Source: Thermoplasmata archaeon (GTDB lineage Archaea > Thermoplasmatota > Thermoplasmata > Thermoplasmatales > Thermoplasmataceae). Taken from it: a stretch of 7,061 bases of DNA. The notes under the pieces were generated by a model. That model did not search any database. It had not been told where the DNA came from and was given only the letters and a program-made list of their open reading frames with translations. Shown here one piece after another: positions 6,050-7,061 of the stretch (position 1 is the first letter of the stretch; every line of letters begins with the position of its first letter). The stretch covers positions 1-7,061 of the forward strand of contig JAKAYH010000115.1 in assembly GCA_021826835.1 (NCBI GenBank), in the 5' to 3' direction. The position numbers and the translations under genes are program-made.

Positions 6050-6583
6050 AAATCGGAAAGAAATGAAGTTGATTTAAAATCAGGGTTGATTAATGCTGCT
6101 AAAAGAATTGAAATAGATAGTAACTATTCTGCTAGAAGGCATTTCAATGCAGGGGCATTCTTTAGAGTACTCCATTATGTTACAGGAATAGGAGCTGCGT
6201 TTCTTAGTTCAATAGCAGCTTATTCGATTTATTTCGGAGAATATATTGCTTTAAACATTGGTGGAATAACTGCTTTCTTTTCTGCGATAATCATTGCTAT
6301 ATTTACTGTTGTTGGTCCAGATGAACTTTCTTTTAATCACTATATTGCTGGAGGAGACTATTTATCCCTCCATAATGAAACCTTATTCCTACTTGATGTC
6401 GATGTTAATAATTCTCCAATTCAAGAAATTGAAAGAAAGGTGAAAAAACTGAATGAAACTTTGGGAAGACTCAATTCTCATTACGGCATTTTATGGACTC
6501 CAAGACACGCATTTAAGAAGGCTAGAGAAGATATAAGAAAAGGATATACTTCATATGATTCCCTAGATGAGGAAAAACGTTAA
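6038..6583 (+). CDS. SLATT-domain two-TM membrane effector
   Basis: 181 residues. The N-terminal cytosolic helix (12-40) carries LINAAKRIEIDSNYSARRHF, a pattern typical of SLATT (SMODS and SLOG-associating 2TM effector) domains. Two hydrophobic segments follow at about 44-66 and 70-92, joined by a very short turn around GEY, then a soluble helical tail including HYIAGGDYLSLHNETLF and a charged helix (about 128-145) that may be a coiled coil. In the family, SLATT proteins sit beside nucleotide-signal synthases and are predicted to form pores or damage the membrane once activated, killing or halting the infected cell. Its position directly after the CD-NTase, with overlapping stop and start, makes it the effector of this operon. 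No separate signal-sensing domain such as SAVED is fused, so the ligand would have to act on SLATT itself or on a partner. Translation probably begins at 6038 or 6047. The gene ends with tandem TAA stops. Confidence 0.8.
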   Translation: MKKMKSERNEVDLKSGLINAAKRIEIDSNYSARRHFNAGAFFRVLHYVTGIGAAFLSSIAAYSIYFGEYIALNIGGITAFFSAIIIAIFTVVGPDELSFNHYIAGGDYLSLHNETLFLLDVDVNNSPIQEIERKVKKLNETLGRLNSHYGILWTPRHAFKKAREDIRKGYTSYDSLDEEKR

Positions 6584-6669
6584 TAAATGGATTTTATACA
6601 ACATTCTACAACAACTTAGATTAAACATTAATAAGTATGCTTCAGTTTTGGGCACACATTACTGAACTG

Positions 6670-6681
6670 TTTTAGTTTTTT
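6670..6681 (+). terminator. T-rich terminator region of the CBASS-like operon
   Basis: TTTTAGTTTTTT at 6670-6681 is the first strong T tract after the SLATT stop, and others follow at 6712-6717 and 6754-6759. Several successive T runs are a typical archaeal operon end. Position and composition are the only evidence. Confidence 0.45.
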
Positions 6682-6721
6682 AATGAATTTTAAACAATAT
6701 TTCCCTTTCTCTTTTTTGAAG

Positions 6722-6765
6722 ACTTAGAATCAATTTTCATAAGCCTTTTTAAGTTTTTTCTAAGT
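6722..6765. repeat. 8-bp inverted repeat in the T-rich operon tail
   Basis: ACTTAGAA (6722-6729) pairs exactly with TTCTAAGT (6758-6765) around 28 bases that include further T runs. It may stabilise the 3' end of the operon mRNA or help termination. A chance pairing in AT-rich DNA cannot be excluded. Confidence 0.3.
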
Positions 6766-6876
6766 ATCCTAACTTTTATGAATATAAATATAAAATGATC
6801 AATGTAGATTAATGTAACTATTCATAAGTGCAATAAAATTAGAAAACAGGAGTCAATAAGGAATAAATATCTAAGA

Positions 6877-6897
6877 ATTTTGATGTTTCGTCAAAAT
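6877..6897. repeat. Compact 9-bp hairpin with three-base loop
   Basis: ATTTTGATG (6877-6885) and CGTCAAAAT (6889-6897) form a nine-pair stem (one G-T wobble) around TTT. No T run follows, so it is not a bacterial-type terminator. It lies about 290 bases after the operon and 100 bases before the next promoter; role unknown. Confidence 0.35.
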
Positions 6898-6968
6898 ACT
6901 CTACAATTTATTGATAAAAAATTGGAAATCAACAATTTATCTGAAATCCTCAAACGATTAAGAAATAA

Positions 6969-6980
6969 TATATAATAAAA
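6969..6980 (+). promoter_or_regulatory. Archaeal TATA box before the right-edge gene
   Basis: TATATAATAAAA (6969-6980) is a strong TATA-type box whose centre is about 29 bases before the ATG at 7003. The transcript would begin at or just before that codon, as with the leaderless arrangement proposed for the DUF262 gene. Confidence 0.45.
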
Positions 6981-7002
6981 ACCTATTCCTTTATGCTAAG
7001 GG

Positions 7003-7061
7003 ATGGATAAGGACAGGCTTCATATTGTAGAAGCGGTTATTTTCATTCCAATCAGGAAGTG
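7003..7061 (+). CDS. Start of an unidentified gene, cut by the right edge
   Basis: From the ATG at 7003 the frame is open to the last base and reads MDKDRLHIVEAVIFIPIRK. Only 19 residues are visible, too few to name a family. The well-placed TATA box upstream and the drop in A/T content after about 7000 support a real gene start. It is separated from the CBASS-like operon by its own promoter, so it is probably not a fourth operon member. Confidence 0.35.
   Translation, partial: MDKDRLHIVEAVIFIPIRK

Larger units (their letters stand above)
6584..6968. other. Non-coding, T-rich region downstream of the operon
   Basis: No gene can be supported in these ~385 bases. They hold the T-run terminators, an 8-bp inverted repeat (6722-6765), a compact hairpin (6877-6897) and a short frame open from 6808 to a TAA at 6973-6975. 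Its last 30 codons (ATG at 6883, with FIDKKLEINNLSEILKRL) look protein-like but have no ribosome site or promoter. No CRISPR repeats or tRNA are visible. Confidence 0.5.

Noticed and set aside
4080..6583. Type II or III CBASS (E1/E2/JAB, or HORMA/TRIP13 helpers)
   Set aside because: None of the neighbouring proteins shows ubiquitin-transfer, JAB, HORMA or AAA+ motifs; the only ancillary gene is the TGT-like one.
6883..6975. 30-codon frame after the operon (ATG 6883)
   Set aside because: The sequence looks protein-like, but there is no ribosome site or promoter and the hairpin at 6877-6897 overlaps its start; kept only as a note in the region entry.
1..7061. CRISPR array, tRNA or rRNA
   Set aside because: No regularly spaced repeats, cloverleaf or rRNA-like stretches were seen on either strand, even though a CARF gene made a CRISPR link worth looking for.

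Overview
The window looks like a defence island from an AT-rich euryarchaeon, probably a methanogen or a relative. This rests on inference from three things: AT-rich TATA-like boxes lying about 25-30 bases before start codons with almost no leader, T-run terminators without strong hairpins, and a DUF6293 (HFX_2341-type) CARF regulator, a family known mainly from euryarchaea. No ribosomal, tRNA or housekeeping gene is present to fix the taxon.

Layout. Positions 2-799 are the 3' end of a type III restriction enzyme (Res) gene, with the PD-(D/E)XK nuclease motif visible; the helicase part lies outside the left edge. After a gap comes a stand-alone DUF262-HNH nuclease gene (1200-2528, GmrSD/SspE-like N-terminal domain), preceded by a good archaeal TATA box. 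A gene-poor stretch of about 720 bases (2529-3249) may hold decayed remnants. On the minus strand, 4017-3250 encodes a CARF-wHTH transcription regulator. It shares a 62-base AT-rich divergent promoter with a tight plus-strand three-gene operon: a TIM-barrel protein resembling tRNA-guanine transglycosylases (4080-5057), a CD-NTase/SMODS-type second-messenger synthase with all catalytic residues (5058-6041) and a two-TM SLATT membrane effector (6038-6583). About 400 bases of T-rich, partly structured non-coding DNA follow, then a promoter and the first codons of another possible gene at the right edge.

How the genes may work together. The operon reads as a CBASS-type anti-phage module: infection activates the CD-NTase, the cyclic (oligo)nucleotide it makes would trigger the SLATT protein to disrupt the membrane, and the TGT-like protein is an ancillary factor of the kind known from type IV CBASS (where TGT-, QueC- and OGG-like genes occur). 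QueC- and OGG-like genes are not seen here. The most unusual point is the divergent CARF-HTH gene: CARF domains bind nucleotide second messengers, so the regulator could sense the CD-NTase product and control the operon. That link is inference. Together with the type III enzyme and the DUF262-HNH protein, the window offers at least three independent nucleic-acid or abortive-type defence functions side by side.
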